A stretch of DNA of 41,526 bases, from positions 1-41,526 of the forward strand of contig OMYD01000019.1 in assembly GCA_900315195.1 (NCBI GenBank). Reading direction: 5' to 3'. Shown one piece after another: positions 16,692 through 25,844 of this stretch; the stretch's first letter is position 1, and each line of letters begins with the position of its first letter. A program made the translations under genes and the position numbers. The notes beneath the pieces are model-generated. The model had not been told where the DNA came from and searched no databases. It saw only the letters and a program-made list of their open reading frames with translations. The stretch comes from an uncultured Eubacteriales bacterium (GTDB lineage: Bacteria > Bacillota > Clostridia > Oscillospirales > Acutalibacteraceae).

Positions 16692-17864
16692 ATGAAAAAG
16701 AATTTGAAAATTACGCCCGAGGGCACCAAGGATTTTTTGTTTGCCGAATGTTCCGCTATGGATGATGTGTGCGGCAGAATCGAAAAGGTGTTTGTCGGCA
16801 GGGGATTTAAAAGGGTTATAACTCCCGGTATTGAGTTTTACGATGTATTTTCTCTTCCTTGCAGCGGTATCGCTCAGGAGGATATGTTTATTATGACAGA
16901 CAACAAGGGCAGGCTTATGGTAGCCCGTCCCGACTCCACCCTGCCGATCGCGCGCATGGTGTCAACAAGGCTTCAAAATAACGTTATGCCTGTGCGCCTT
17001 TATTACAAGCAGGCGGTTTACCGCAACAACCCCACGCTTACAGGCAGAAGCAACGAGCTTATGCAGATGGGCGTTGAGCTTTTGGGCGTTAAGGGAATCC
17101 GCGCCGACCTTGAGATTATCACAACCGCGGTTAAGGCGCTCAGCTCCGTAGCGTCGGATTTCCGTATAGAACTCGGTCATGCCGAGGTCTTTGACGCGCT
17201 TTCCGATGAGCTTGATATTACGGAAAACGAAAAGGAAAAAATCAGACTTACAATTGAGGGCAAAAACTATTCCGCTCTCAATAATCTGCTCGATAAGCTT
17301 GAGCCCTGTCAGGCGGTTTCGGCAATAAGAAGCCTTCCGTCATTATTCGGCGGTGAAGAGGTGATTGATAAGGCAAGGAGCATCTGCCGGGGTACAAAGG
17401 CATCGGAGGCGCTTGACTACTTACATAAAATCTATACAAGCCTTCTTTCCATGGGACTCGGCGATAAGCTGATTATCGACCTTGGGCTTGTTCAGCGCAA
17501 CGATTATTACACCGGTATTGTGTTTACTGGTTATATTAACGGCATCGGCGACGCGGTTCTTTCGGGCGGCAGATACGACGAGCTTCTCTCCGAGTTTGAC
17601 ATGCCGATGGGAGCCGCCGGATTTGCCGTTGATACCGACGCGGTCACAATTAAGACGCTTTCTGATTCGAATGTCAGTTATTCCGATAATCCCGATGTGC
17701 TTGTTTTTGCCGAGGACGGCTGTGAAATGCAGGCTATCGAGCTTGTTGAAAAATTGATTGGCGAAGGAAAAAAAGCGCAGTTCTCGGTACTTGAAACACT
17801 TGACGAGACAAAGCGCTTTGCCGAAGAAAGAGGAATCGCGGAGGTGAAGGTATGCAGCCGCTGA
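16692..17864 (+). CDS. hisZ: ATP phosphoribosyltransferase regulatory subunit HisZ
   Basis: A 390-residue protein resembling the catalytic core of histidyl-tRNA synthetase: TPEGTKDFLF near the N-terminus, RPDSTLPIARMVST, the NELMQMGVELLG segment and YYTGIVFTGY. It is followed at once by a short-form hisG, the classic sign of a HisZ rather than a true HisRS, whose C-terminal anticodon domain is missing. HisZ binds histidine and is needed for activity of short HisG in a hetero-octameric complex. The ribosome site is GAGAGGG. The 3' end overlaps hisG by 13 bases. Confidence 0.93.
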   Translation: MKKNLKITPEGTKDFLFAECSAMDDVCGRIEKVFVGRGFKRVITPGIEFYDVFSLPCSGIAQEDMFIMTDNKGRLMVARPDSTLPIARMVSTRLQNNVMPVRLYYKQAVYRNNPTLTGRSNELMQMGVELLGVKGIRADLEIITTAVKALSSVASDFRIELGHAEVFDALSDELDITENEKEKIRLTIEGKNYSALNNLLDKLEPCQAVSAIRSLPSLFGGEEVIDKARSICRGTKASEALDYLHKIYTSLLSMGLGDKLIIDLGLVQRNDYYTGIVFTGYINGIGDAVLSGGRYDELLSEFDMPMGAAGFAVDTDAVTIKTLSDSNVSYSDNPDVLVFAEDGCEMQAIELVEKLIGEGKKAQFSVLETLDETKRFAEERGIAEVKVCSR

Positions 17865-18481
17865 GAATCGCCCTTACAAAGGGCAGGCTTGAAAAAACTA
17901 CAATTGAATTGCTTGAAAAAATAGGATATAACTGCGACGAGGTAAAAAACAAGGGCAGACGCCTTATTCTGCCTGTAGGCGACAACGATTTTGAGGTGGT
18001 TCTGGCAAAGGCCGCCGATGTTATCACCTATGTAGAGCACGGCGTGTGTGACCTCGGCGTTGTGGGCAAGGACACAATACTTGAGCACGGAAGTTCCTTT
18101 TATGAGCTGCTCGATTTGGGCTTCGGCAAGTGCAGGTTTGCTCTCGCTACAAAGAAAGGCTCTGATTTTTACGGCGGCTATAACACAAAAACAATCGCCA
18201 CAAAGTATCCTAATATCACCCGCGCGTTTTTTGAGGACAAAAACATGGACGTGCGCATTATAAAAATCGAGGGCAGCGTTGAGCTGGCTCCGCTTGTCGG
18301 GCTGTCAGACGGTATTGTCGATATCGTTGAAACAGGCTCAACCCTTAAAGCTAACGGCTTGGAGGTAATTGAGTGGGTTACCGATATTTCGGCGCGTTTA
18401 ATCGCCAACACCGCAAGCCTAAAGCTCAGAAAGAACGAGATTGAAGCATTACAGAAGAAATTGGAGGCAGTCACAAAATGA
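17852..18481 (+). CDS. hisG: ATP phosphoribosyltransferase, short form
   Basis: A 209-residue catalytic subunit that starts histidine synthesis by joining ATP and PRPP. It has RIALTKGRLEKTTIELL at the N-terminus, the VEHGVCDLGVVGKD segment and, near residue 150, SVELAPLVGLSDGIVDIVETGSTL, which holds the PRPP-binding region. The C-terminal regulatory domain of long HisG is absent, so it should depend on HisZ encoded upstream. ATG 17852 is preceded by GGAGGTGAAGG. The last bases overlap hisD (ATGA). Confidence 0.96.
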   Translation: MQPLRIALTKGRLEKTTIELLEKIGYNCDEVKNKGRRLILPVGDNDFEVVLAKAADVITYVEHGVCDLGVVGKDTILEHGSSFYELLDLGFGKCRFALATKKGSDFYGGYNTKTIATKYPNITRAFFEDKNMDVRIIKIEGSVELAPLVGLSDGIVDIVETGSTLKANGLEVIEWVTDISARLIANTASLKLRKNEIEALQKKLEAVTK

Positions 18482-19770
18482 TTACCACAGTTATTGCCGA
18501 CGGCAAAAAAGAATATGAGTTTATTGAATATCTGAAAAAAAGAGCGCAAAGCTCAGATAAAAACGTAATTCCCACCGTTTCCCAAATTCTTGAGAATGTG
18601 CGCGAAAACGGCGACAAGGCTGTGCGCGACTATACGGTGAAATTTGACGGCAAGGCTCCCGAGCGCGCCGAGATCACCGCTGACGAAATTGACGGAATTA
18701 TCGCAAAGTGCGACAAGGATTACCTTGAAACAATTAAAAGGGCGGCTGCCAACATTGCCGACTTCCACCAAAGACAGGTTCAGCAGAGCTGGCTTACTAC
18801 AAAGGAAAACGGCGTAATGATGGGGCAGCGCGTGCGCGGATTAAAGCGCGTGGGTATCTATGTGCCCGGCGGCACAGCGGCTTACCCCTCGTCGGTGCTG
18901 ATGAACGCCGTTCCCGCAAAAATCGCGGGCGTTAAGGAGATCATCATGTGCACCCCTCCTCAGAAGGACGGCACGCCTAACCCGAATATCATCGCGGCGG
19001 CAAAGCTTGCGGGCGTTGACAGAATATTCCTTATGGGCGGCGCTCAGGCGGTTGCGGCAATGGCTTACGGCACAGAAACCGTTCCAAAGGTCGACAAAAT
19101 TGTCGGCCCCGGAAATATCTTTGTGGCTACAGCTAAAAAGCTCCTGTTCGGTACGGTTGATATTGACATGATCGCGGGTCCCAGCGAGATTCTTATTGTA
19201 GCCGACAAAACAGCAAATCCAAAGTTCCTTGCCGCCGACCTAATGAGTCAGGCTGAGCACGACAAGCTGGCTTCCTCAATTCTGCTTACCGATTCAGCGG
19301 AGCTCGCGGAGCAGACCAAGGCTGAAATCGAGCGGCAGGTTCAGACGCTTTCGCGCAAGGAGATAATCGAAAGCTCGCTTGACAGCTTCGGCGCTATTAT
19401 AGTTTGCAGCAATATAGCTCAGGTCATCGACTTTGCCAATGAGCTTGCTCCCGAGCACCTGGAGGTTTGCTGCGCCAATCCCATGGAATATGTCGGAAAG
19501 CTCGACAACGCGGGCTCGGTATTCCTCGGAAACTACAGCCCCGAGCCTCTCGGCGACTATTTCGCGGGTCCAAACCACGTTTTGCCCACAAGCGGCACCG
19601 CGCGGTTCTTCTCACCGCTGTCGGTTGACAGCTTCGTAAAGAAATCGAGCTTTATTTACTACACCGAGGAAGCTCTCAGAGCAGACGCGGAGGACGTTAT
19701 CCGCTTTGCCGAGACCGAGAGCCTGACGGCTCACGCAAATTCCATTAAGGTCAGATTTGACCTTGATTAA
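18478..19770 (+). CDS. hisD: Histidinol dehydrogenase
   Basis: A 430-residue zinc enzyme that oxidises L-histidinol to histidine in the last two steps, using two NAD+. It has [35 protein letters not shown], the signature region [27 protein letters not shown] and [14 protein letters not shown]. Length is normal for HisD. The start codon overlaps the hisG stop by four bases, so translation is coupled. Confidence 0.97.
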   Translation: MITTVIADGKKEYEFIEYLKKRAQSSDKNVIPTVSQILENVRENGDKAVRDYTVKFDGKAPERAEITADEIDGIIAKCDKDYLETIKRAAANIADFHQRQVQQSWLTTKENGVMMGQRVRGLKRVGIYVPGGTAAYPSSVLMNAVPAKIAGVKEIIMCTPPQKDGTPNPNIIAAAKLAGVDRIFLMGGAQAVAAMAYGTETVPKVDKIVGPGNIFVATAKKLLFGTVDIDMIAGPSEILIVADKTANPKFLAADLMSQAEHDKLASSILLTDSAELAEQTKAEIERQVQTLSRKEIIESSLDSFGAIIVCSNIAQVIDFANELAPEHLEVCCANPMEYVGKLDNAGSVFLGNYSPEPLGDYFAGPNHVLPTSGTARFFSPLSVDSFVKKSSFIYYTEEALRADAEDVIRFAETESLTAHANSIKVRFDLD

Positions 19771-19781
19771 GGAAGGTAGTT

Positions 19782-20831
19782 ATGTATCAGTTAAACGATA
19801 AAATAAAAAATCTTGTGCCGTATGAGCCAATCAGCGGCACCTACGATATTCGCCTTGACGCCAACGAGTGCCCTGTAAACCTGCCCGATGATATCCGCGC
19901 GCAGCTAAAGGAGCGCCTTGATGAGATTGCGTTCAACCGCTATCCCGACCCCTTGGCGGAGCGCTTGATTAATTCTTTTGCAGAATATTACGGAGTTGAT
20001 CCCGAGTTTGTCACGGCGGGAAACGGCTCGGACGAGCTGATTTTCCTGATTGAATCCGCCTTTTTGCAGAAGGGCGATAAAATGCTGGTTGTCGCTCCCG
20101 ATTTCTCGATGTACAACTTCTACTCGTCAATATGCGAGGTAAAGTGCGAGAGCTTTTTAAAGGGCGACGATTTGGAAATTGACGTTGACGCGCTTATTAA
20201 TACCGTCAACAGCGAGGGTATTGACCTTGTTATCTTCTCAAATCCCTGCAACCCGACGGGCAAGGGAATTACCCGAGCCGAGGCCGAGAAGCTTGTACGC
20301 CGGGTTAACGCTCTTGTTATCCTCGATGAGGCTTATATGGACTTCTGGACTGAAAGCCTGCTTGATAAAATAGGGGAGTACTCTAATCTTATTATCTTCC
20401 GCACAGCCTCAAAGCTTGTCGGAGCGGCGGCGCTACGACTTGGATTTGCGGTTGCAAACCCCGTTATTTCCAGGGCAATAAAGGCTGTTAAATCGCCATA
20501 TAACGTCAACAGCATATCTCAGGCGTTCGGCGAAATAATTTATAGCAACAAAGAATATTTAAAAAACAGACAAAAAACAATTGTAAACTGCAAAGAAATG
20601 CTGTATAATGGGCTTGTGGAAATTGCCGGCGGTCAAAGTGACATTACGGTGTACAGCAGCGTCGCCAATTTCGTATTTATGAAAACAAGCCGCTCCCGTG
20701 AGATTTGGGAGTATTTAAAGAGCAAATCCATTGTTGTCCGCCTTATGGGCGAGTACCTGCGCATTACTGCAGGTACAGACGAGGAAGTCAGCGCTGTTTT
20801 GAGCGCGCTCGGCGAGTATTTTTCGAGGTGA
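19782..20831 (+). CDS. hisC: Histidinol-phosphate aminotransferase
   Basis: A 349-residue PLP-dependent class I/II aminotransferase that converts imidazole acetol phosphate to histidinol phosphate. It has RLDANECPVNLP near the N-terminus, RYPDPLAERL, GNGSDELI, SNPCNPTGKGI and VILDEAYMDF. The cofactor lysine is in RTASKLVGAAALRLGF (Lys211). Position in the operon after hisD confirms the assignment over other HisC-like transaminases. A AAGGAAGG site precedes the start. Confidence 0.94.
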   Translation: MYQLNDKIKNLVPYEPISGTYDIRLDANECPVNLPDDIRAQLKERLDEIAFNRYPDPLAERLINSFAEYYGVDPEFVTAGNGSDELIFLIESAFLQKGDKMLVVAPDFSMYNFYSSICEVKCESFLKGDDLEIDVDALINTVNSEGIDLVIFSNPCNPTGKGITRAEAEKLVRRVNALVILDEAYMDFWTESLLDKIGEYSNLIIFRTASKLVGAAALRLGFAVANPVISRAIKAVKSPYNVNSISQAFGEIIYSNKEYLKNRQKTIVNCKEMLYNGLVEIAGGQSDITVYSSVANFVFMKTSRSREIWEYLKSKSIVVRLMGEYLRITAGTDEEVSAVLSALGEYFSR

Positions 20832-20835
20832 TGCT

Positions 20836-21414
20836 ATGAGAGCAGCAACAATTAACAGAAAAACAAAAGAAACCGATATAGCGCTCTCGCTTAACCTTGA
20901 CGGCGGCGAAGTCAGCGTTGATACAGGAATCGGCTTTTTTGATCACATGCTCAATTCATTTGCGACCCACGGCGGCTTCGGGCTGACTGTCAGCGTAAAG
21001 GGCGACCTTGAGGTTGACGGGCACCACACCGTTGAGGACACGGGCATTGTGCTGGGTCAGGCGTTTGCAAAGGCGCTTGGCGACAAGGGGTCTATCGACC
21101 GCTTCGGCAGCTTTTATGTGCCTATGGACGAGGCTCTCGCCTTTGCGTCAGTTGATGTAAGCGGCAGACCGTTCCTTGTTTTTGACGCCGAATTCCCTCA
21201 GGAGCGCTGCGGCGGCTATGACTGCGCAATGACGGTTGAGTTTATGCGCGCTCTGGCATTTAACGCGGGGATTACCCTGCACATGAAATCGCTTTACGGC
21301 GACAACTCTCACCACATTACCGAAGCGCTTTACAAGGCTGCGGCTCATGCTTTAAGACTTGCGGTAAAGCAAAACGACAGCGGAAAACCTCTTTCAACAA
21401 AGGGAGTGCTTTAA
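20836..21414 (+). CDS. hisB: Imidazoleglycerol-phosphate dehydratase
   Basis: A 192-residue monofunctional dehydratase: DTGIGFFDHMLNSFATHGGF, DGHHTVEDTGIVLGQAF and GDNSHHITEALYKAAAHALR supply the paired histidines and acidic residues for the two manganese ions. No histidinol-phosphatase domain is fused to it, so that activity must come from a gene outside this window. It starts four bases after hisC, with GAGGTGAT as the ribosome site, and its stop codon abuts the hisA ATG. Confidence 0.96.
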   Translation: MRAATINRKTKETDIALSLNLDGGEVSVDTGIGFFDHMLNSFATHGGFGLTVSVKGDLEVDGHHTVEDTGIVLGQAFAKALGDKGSIDRFGSFYVPMDEALAFASVDVSGRPFLVFDAEFPQERCGGYDCAMTVEFMRALAFNAGITLHMKSLYGDNSHHITEALYKAAAHALRLAVKQNDSGKPLSTKGVL

Positions 21415-22134
21415 ATGATTATTTTACCCGCTATTGATATAAAAGACGGCAACTGCGTAAGGCTTCAGAAGGGCGTGTATTCCACCGCTCAAAAGGTTGC
21501 AGATTCTCCGTATGAAACGGCAAAAGGCTTTGCCGACGCGGGCGCCGAGTGGATGCATATGGTAGACCTTGACGGCGCAAAGGACGCGAAGCTTATCAAC
21601 GCCGACCTTATCGCGGATGTTGCCAAAACCTCGGGCTTAAAGGTTGAGGTCGGAGGCGGAATCCGCAACATGCAGGCTGTTGAGTATTATTTAAGCCGCG
21701 GAATTGACAGGGTTATCCTGGGCTCGGCGGCTGTTAAAAATCCTCAGCTTGTTATCGACGCGGTTAAAGCTTACAGCGACAAAATTGCCGTGGGAATCGA
21801 CGCCAAGGACGGCATGGTTCAGGCAGAGGGCTGGCTGGACAACAGCGAGATCGACTACATAGATCTTGCAAAGCGCATGGAGGACGTCGGAGTTCGGACG
21901 ATTATCTTTACCGATATTGACTGCGACGGAATGCTTTCGGGCCCCAACCTCAAGCAGCTTGACGACCTTACCCACGAGGTCGGCTGTAACATCATAGCCA
22001 GCGGCGGCGTGGCTGTGCTCAAGGATATTATCAATCTTTCCGACCTCGACATTTACGGAGCTATCTGCGGCAAGTCGATTTACAGCGGAACAATTGATTT
22101 AAAACAGGCAATCGAAATGACAAAAAAGATTTAA
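21415..22134 (+). CDS. hisA: Phosphoribosylformimino-5-aminoimidazole carboxamide ribotide isomerase
   Basis: A 239-residue TIM-barrel isomerase. It has ILPAIDIKDGNCVRLQKG at the N-terminus with the catalytic Asp of IDIKDG, VDLDGAKDAK, the KVEVGGGIRN phosphate loop, AVGIDAKDG and FTDIDCDGMLSGPN with the second catalytic Asp. These fit HisA and not the related HisF. It begins right after the hisB stop, and the usual flanking hisH and hisF are not here. Confidence 0.95.
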   Translation: MIILPAIDIKDGNCVRLQKGVYSTAQKVADSPYETAKGFADAGAEWMHMVDLDGAKDAKLINADLIADVAKTSGLKVEVGGGIRNMQAVEYYLSRGIDRVILGSAAVKNPQLVIDAVKAYSDKIAVGIDAKDGMVQAEGWLDNSEIDYIDLAKRMEDVGVRTIIFTDIDCDGMLSGPNLKQLDDLTHEVGCNIIASGGVAVLKDIINLSDLDIYGAICGKSIYSGTIDLKQAIEMTKKI

Positions 22135-22146
22135 GAGATATATAAT

Positions 22147-22461
22147 ATGGATTTTGAAAAATATTTTGTTAAGTCAGAGCTGATTCCCGCAATTATTCAG
22201 GAGAAATCGACCGGCGAGGTTCTGATGCTGGCATACATGAACCGTGAAAGTATGCAGAAAACCTTTGAGACGGGCTATACATGGTTCTGGTCGCGCAGCC
22301 GACAGGAGCTGTGGAATAAAGGCGCCACATCGGGTCATCTGCAAAAGGTGGTCGACATTTACGCCGACTGCGATAACGACACCCTGCTGATTACCGTTGA
22401 ACAGACGGGCGCGGCGTGTCACACAGGCAATCATTCTTGTTTCTTTAAAAAATTAAAATAG
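22147..22461 (+). CDS. hisI: Phosphoribosyl-AMP cyclohydrolase
   Basis: A 104-residue stand-alone cyclohydrolase: [33 protein letters not shown], the metal ligands in DCDNDTLL and the cysteine/histidine motif [12 protein letters not shown] near the C-terminus. It opens the adenine ring of phosphoribosyl-AMP at step three of histidine synthesis. It stands where hisF would normally precede it. The ribosome site is weak, so it may rely on coupling to hisA. Confidence 0.94.
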   Translation: MDFEKYFVKSELIPAIIQEKSTGEVLMLAYMNRESMQKTFETGYTWFWSRSRQELWNKGATSGHLQKVVDIYADCDNDTLLITVEQTGAACHTGNHSCFFKKLK

Positions 22462-22472
22462 GAGGCATTCAC

Positions 22473-22811
22473 ATGGCAGACCAAGAAAAATTAGTACTCA
22501 CTAACCTTTACAAGACAATTGAGCACAGACGGGATAACCCCATCGAGAACTCGTATACCTGTTATCTTCTCGACAAGGGCATCGACAAAATCCTTAAAAA
22601 GGTGGGCGAGGAGTGCGCCGAAACCATTATTGCGGCTAAAAACGGCGATCATGTGGAGACCATCTACGAAATTGCCGACCTGCTTTATCATCTTACCGTT
22701 ATGATGGTTGATCAGGGTATTCCGCTTGAGGAGGTTCTCGCGGAAATTGCTGACCGCAGCAAAAAGACTCAGAACCTTAAGCCTGTACATCAGGTAGACA
22801 AAAATTCCTGA
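22473..22811 (+). CDS. hisE: Phosphoribosyl-ATP pyrophosphatase
   Basis: A 112-residue all-alpha MazG-like pyrophosphohydrolase acting on phosphoribosyl-ATP. It has NSYTCYLLDKGIDKILKKVGEECAETIIAAKNGD and YEIADLLYHLTVMM, which carry the conserved Glu/Asp metal ligands. In many bacteria this activity is fused to hisI; here the two are separate genes, hisI first. It starts after a TAGGAGG site, and a hairpin follows as the end of the operon. Confidence 0.94.
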   Translation: MADQEKLVLTNLYKTIEHRRDNPIENSYTCYLLDKGIDKILKKVGEECAETIIAAKNGDHVETIYEIADLLYHLTVMMVDQGIPLEEVLAEIADRSKKTQNLKPVHQVDKNS

Positions 22812-22831
22812 GTTTCAAAAAGTAAAGAAAA

Positions 22832-22856
22832 ATGGCGGGCTCAGCCGGCCCGCCAT
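22832..22856 (+). terminator. GC-rich hairpin after hisE, probable operon end
   Basis: Perfect 9-bp stem ATGGCGGGC with GCCCGCCAT and a seven-base loop. There is no T run after it, so termination may be weak or depend on the neighbouring minus-strand terminator region. Confidence 0.55.
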
Positions 22857-22870
22857 AACTTATGTAAACT

Positions 22871-22898
22871 AAAAACACCCTATGACATTGTCATAGGG
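22871..22898 (-). terminator. Terminator of the HPr-like gene (minus strand)
   Basis: The perfect 9-bp stem CCCTATGAC-ATT-GTCATAGGG is followed on the minus strand by TGTTTTTAG, placing it 13 bases after the stop of the minus-strand gene. It may also serve the convergent histidine operon. Confidence 0.8.
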
Positions 22899-22910
22899 CT
22901 TATATTATAT

Positions 22911-23153
22911 TTAATGTACCGACGCCGGTGTGAAGCGCGCGATAGCGTTTTTGAAGTTATCATCAGGTTCTTTTTCAAGCAAAAGCTCAATCGGCTTGTT
23001 GATATCAAGTGAAAATACGCCGATAAGTGAGTGCGCGTCTACGGTATAGTCGCCGCTTCTGATCATCATCATAATGTTCGGAAACTGTGCCAGTGTTTCA
23101 AAAATATCGATTAAGCCGTTTTTATTGACCGCTGAAATTGGTAAAGAAAACAT
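22911..23153 (-). CDS. HPr-family-like small protein without the active histidine
   Basis: An 80-residue protein. The middle (YTVDAHSLIGVFSLDINKPIELLL) matches the HPr fold segment that contains the regulatory serine site (SIMGV-like). At the N-terminus, however, HPr's phosphorylatable histidine motif (GxHARPA) is missing, and the sequence reads ISAVNKNGLIDIFETLAQFP. It therefore cannot act as an ordinary PTS phosphocarrier. It may be a regulator or a structural relative such as the Crh-type proteins. ATG 23153 follows GAGGTG by six bases; an in-frame GTG at 23162 falls inside that site. It has its own promoter and terminator, in the opposite direction to the flanking genes. Confidence 0.7.
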   Translation of the reverse strand: MFSLPISAVNKNGLIDIFETLAQFPNIMMMIRSGDYTVDAHSLIGVFSLDINKPIELLLEKEPDDNFKNAIARFTPASVH

Positions 23154-23207
23154 GATAATCACCTCAAAATATGTCGGAAACTGTTTTGTTTACATTGTTG
23201 TAACGTT

Positions 23208-23236
23208 ATTTTAGCATTTTTTACGCAGATAATCAA
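23208..23236 (-). promoter_or_regulatory. Sigma-A promoter of the HPr-like gene (minus strand)
   Basis: Read on the minus strand: TTGATT (23236-23231), a 17-base spacer, TAAAAT (23213-23208). It lies about 55 bases before the start codon. Confidence 0.65.
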
Positions 23237-23294
23237 TAGAAGATTGCAAAATAAAATAAAATCAACATTATTAATAAAAAGGAAGAACAAAGTT

Positions 23295-24590
23295 ATGGAT
23301 TTTAATATACTTACGCTCGGCTGCAAGGTCAATCAATATGAATCCCAGGCGATGCGCGAGGATTTGCTCCGAAACGGTTACAATTTATCCAAAAACAAGG
23401 ATAAAGCCGACATCACCGTTATAAATACCTGCACTGTCACCTCGGTCAGCGACGCAAAAAACCGAAAGCTGATTCACCGCGTTAGGCGTCAGAATCCCGA
23501 CGGAATTATTGTGCTGACAGGCTGTATGCCGCAGGCGTTTCCCGAGGAGATGAAGGAGCTTGACGAGTGCGACATTATTCTCGGCAACAAGGAGCGCTCT
23601 AAGCTTGTGCCGGCAATTGAGGCGTATCTTGCCGATAAAGCAGTGCTTGTGGATATTCCGGAGTATCATAATCGCGGGGATTTATTTGAAAATCTTACGG
23701 TGTCTTCCTTTGGCGAGCATACGCGCGCGTTTATTAAAATAGAGGACGGCTGCAACCGATTTTGCAGTTACTGCATTATTCCGTACGCCAGGGGCAGAGT
23801 GCGCTCAAAGCCTATTGACGCGCTTAAAAACGAGCTTGAAAACGTGGCGCTAAGCGGTTACCGTGAGGTTGTGCTTGTGGGAATAAACCTTTCCGCTTAC
23901 GGTCTTGGCGAGGATTACAACCTTGCCGACGCGGTTGAAACCGCCTGCGCTGTTGATGGGATAGAGCGCGTAAGACTCGGCTCAATTGAACCCGAGCAGA
24001 TGGATAAGGAGCTTATCGCTCGGCTTGCGGCGCAGAAAAAGCTCTGTCCGCAGTTTCATCTTTCACTTCAGAGCGGCTGCGACAAGACTTTAAAAACTAT
24101 GAACCGCCACTATGATACGAATGAATACGCTGAGATAGTCAGCAATCTCAGGGCCGCTTTTCCAAATTCCTCAATGACTACCGACGTTATGGTCGGCTTT
24201 GCGGGGGAGAGTGAGGAGGACTTTCAGGCGTCTATGGCTTTTGTAAAGCAAATCGGCTTTGCAAAGGTGCATGTTTTTCCGTATTCGATTCGCAAGGGTA
24301 CCCGAGCCGAGAGCCTGCCCGACCATGTCAGCCCCTCTGAAAAGGAGCGCCGCGCCAAGCTGATGGGCGAGCTTGTTGAAATATCAAGAAGGGAATTTTT
24401 GCGGTCGCAGGTAGGTTTGACCGAGGAGGTGCTGTTTGAGCGCCTGCGCCACGGTTATCTTGAGGGGTACACTAAAAACTATACTCCCGTTCATCTTGCA
24501 AGCGACGACACCTCTCTTTGCGGCGAGGTAAGGCGTGTAAGGCTTGTCGCATTTATGGATGACTGCTGCGAGGGCGAGCTTGCGGATTAA
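23295..24590 (+). CDS. mtaB: tRNA (N6-L-threonylcarbamoyladenosine(37)-C2)-methylthiotransferase
   Basis: A 431-residue radical-SAM methylthiotransferase. The N-terminal UPF0004 domain has TLGCKVNQYESQAM, NTCTVTSVSDAKNRK and VLTGCMPQ, giving the three cysteines of one iron-sulfur cluster. The radical-SAM cluster is in DGCNRFCSYCIIPYARG. The C-terminal TRAM-like part begins near residue 365. The KVNQYES form is typical of MtaB rather than MiaB or RimO. It adds the methylthio group to t6A37 of tRNAs that read ANN codons. ATG 23295 follows AAAGGAAG. The upstream part of the longer frame lacks conservation. It converges on the next gene with a 3-base gap. Confidence 0.92.
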   Translation: MDFNILTLGCKVNQYESQAMREDLLRNGYNLSKNKDKADITVINTCTVTSVSDAKNRKLIHRVRRQNPDGIIVLTGCMPQAFPEEMKELDECDIILGNKERSKLVPAIEAYLADKAVLVDIPEYHNRGDLFENLTVSSFGEHTRAFIKIEDGCNRFCSYCIIPYARGRVRSKPIDALKNELENVALSGYREVVLVGINLSAYGLGEDYNLADAVETACAVDGIERVRLGSIEPEQMDKELIARLAAQKKLCPQFHLSLQSGCDKTLKTMNRHYDTNEYAEIVSNLRAAFPNSSMTTDVMVGFAGESEEDFQASMAFVKQIGFAKVHVFPYSIRKGTRAESLPDHVSPSEKERRAKLMGELVEISRREFLRSQVGLTEEVLFERLRHGYLEGYTKNYTPVHLASDDTSLCGEVRRVRLVAFMDDCCEGELAD

Positions 24591-24593
24591 GAT

Positions 24594-25820
24594 TTAATTC
24601 ATGGCTTTTTTGAGGTTTTCCATCTCCTTTCGCGCAGATTCTTCTTTAAGGCTTACATAACTGTAAAGCATAAATCCGCTCACTTTATTATTCTTATTTA
24701 GAATATTAAGCTCGTCACACAGAATTGTGTCGCTGTTAAGCCATGTGCCTTCGTCGGCGTCCGTACCCGCTTTATAACCCGCAAGACCGACGTAAAGCCT
24801 GACATTTTCAGCGTAGCTCAGTTCTGTCCAGTCGTTTAGGGCTTTTTCAAAGCCGAGATGCGGATTATCGGGGCTGAAGTAGATCTGAGGGCAGATATAA
24901 TCGGCAAAGCCCTGCTTGCCGCACCAGTTTACCACATCAGCGCTAAGCCCGGCGTTATTGCTCAGGTTTCCCTGAGGCGATATACCGAACACGGCATCGC
25001 AATTGCTCTGATGTACGGCAATATAAGTTTCAGCCATCAGCAGGCTGACGTTTGCCATGCGCCATTCCTCAAGCGACATTGCGTTGCCCTGTTTTACGGT
25101 TCTCACATATTCCGAGTATTGCTTGCTGTCAGAATCACCGATGTCGGTGGGATAAAAGTAATCGTCATATTGAATACCGTCAACAGGGTAATTGCTTACG
25201 ATTTCCCTTACACCGTCAGTAATAAGCTTTCTGGCGCGTTTGTCAGACGGGTCTAGTATTATTCCGCTTTCCGTTTTAATACCCAGGCTTTTGTCTTTTG
25301 AGTAAGGATTGCTGTCGCTGAGTTCCGACGGCGTCTGACTTGCGGTGACACGGTAGGGATTTACCCACGCGTGAAGCTTCATTTTGTGGCTGTGGCAGAT
25401 TTCACACATGATTTTAAGCGCGTCATATCCCGCACTTTCTCCCTGTGTTCCCGATAAAATATGAGAGGCAGGAAAAAGCTTTGACTGATATAGCGCGTCG
25501 CAGAACGGACGCGTCTGAACTGCCATTGTATTGAACCCGAATTTCTGACAATCAGAGGCAATCTTTTCAAACTTTTTGCGAAACGCCGCCTCGCTTTTAT
25601 CGCTCTCGTTTTCCATGCTCAGTTCCATATATGTAATCCAAATTCCGCGCATATCCTCAGGAGCTTTTTGGGTATGCGCCTGAGCTTGTGCAACAGTTGC
25701 GGCTGTTTGCAGTGACGGCACTGTATCTTGGCGGGATTTAGGGCTTACGGCGCTTATAATAAGCGTCGCCGCGAACAGCATTACAGCGACTGAAAGGGCG
25801 ATTGGCTTATTCCTTTTCAA
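24594..25820 (-). CDS. GHL10-type glycosyl hydrolase-like protein (DUF187/YngK family)
   Basis: A 408-residue exported protein. An N-terminal hydrophobic segment (about 7-25) acts as a signal or anchor with no lipobox. After an Ala/Gln-rich linker comes MRGIWITYMELSM, then FGFNTMAVQTRPFCDALY, HAWVNPYRV, GIQYDDYFYP and ICPQIYFSPD, which mark the GHL10 family of barrel proteins related to glycosidases. Members are found on Gram-positive surfaces and may act on wall glycans; the substrate is unproven. The start must be TTG 25820, since a TGA lies two codons upstream; GAGG stands 10 bases before it. It is divergent from the next gene with 24 bases between start codons. Confidence 0.85.
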   Translation of the reverse strand: MKRNKPIALSVAVMLFAATLIISAVSPKSRQDTVPSLQTAATVAQAQAHTQKAPEDMRGIWITYMELSMENESDKSEAAFRKKFEKIASDCQKFGFNTMAVQTRPFCDALYQSKLFPASHILSGTQGESAGYDALKIMCEICHSHKMKLHAWVNPYRVTASQTPSELSDSNPYSKDKSLGIKTESGIILDPSDKRARKLITDGVREIVSNYPVDGIQYDDYFYPTDIGDSDSKQYSEYVRTVKQGNAMSLEEWRMANVSLLMAETYIAVHQSNCDAVFGISPQGNLSNNAGLSADVVNWCGKQGFADYICPQIYFSPDNPHLGFEKALNDWTELSYAENVRLYVGLAGYKAGTDADEGTWLNSDTILCDELNILNKNNKVSGFMLYSYVSLKEESARKEMENLKKAMN

Positions 25821-25844
25821 TTTTCATCATCCTCGGAGTGTACT

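Noticed and set aside
16692-17864. Histidyl-tRNA synthetase
   Set aside because: The anticodon-binding C-terminal domain is missing and a short hisG follows at once, which is the HisZ arrangement.
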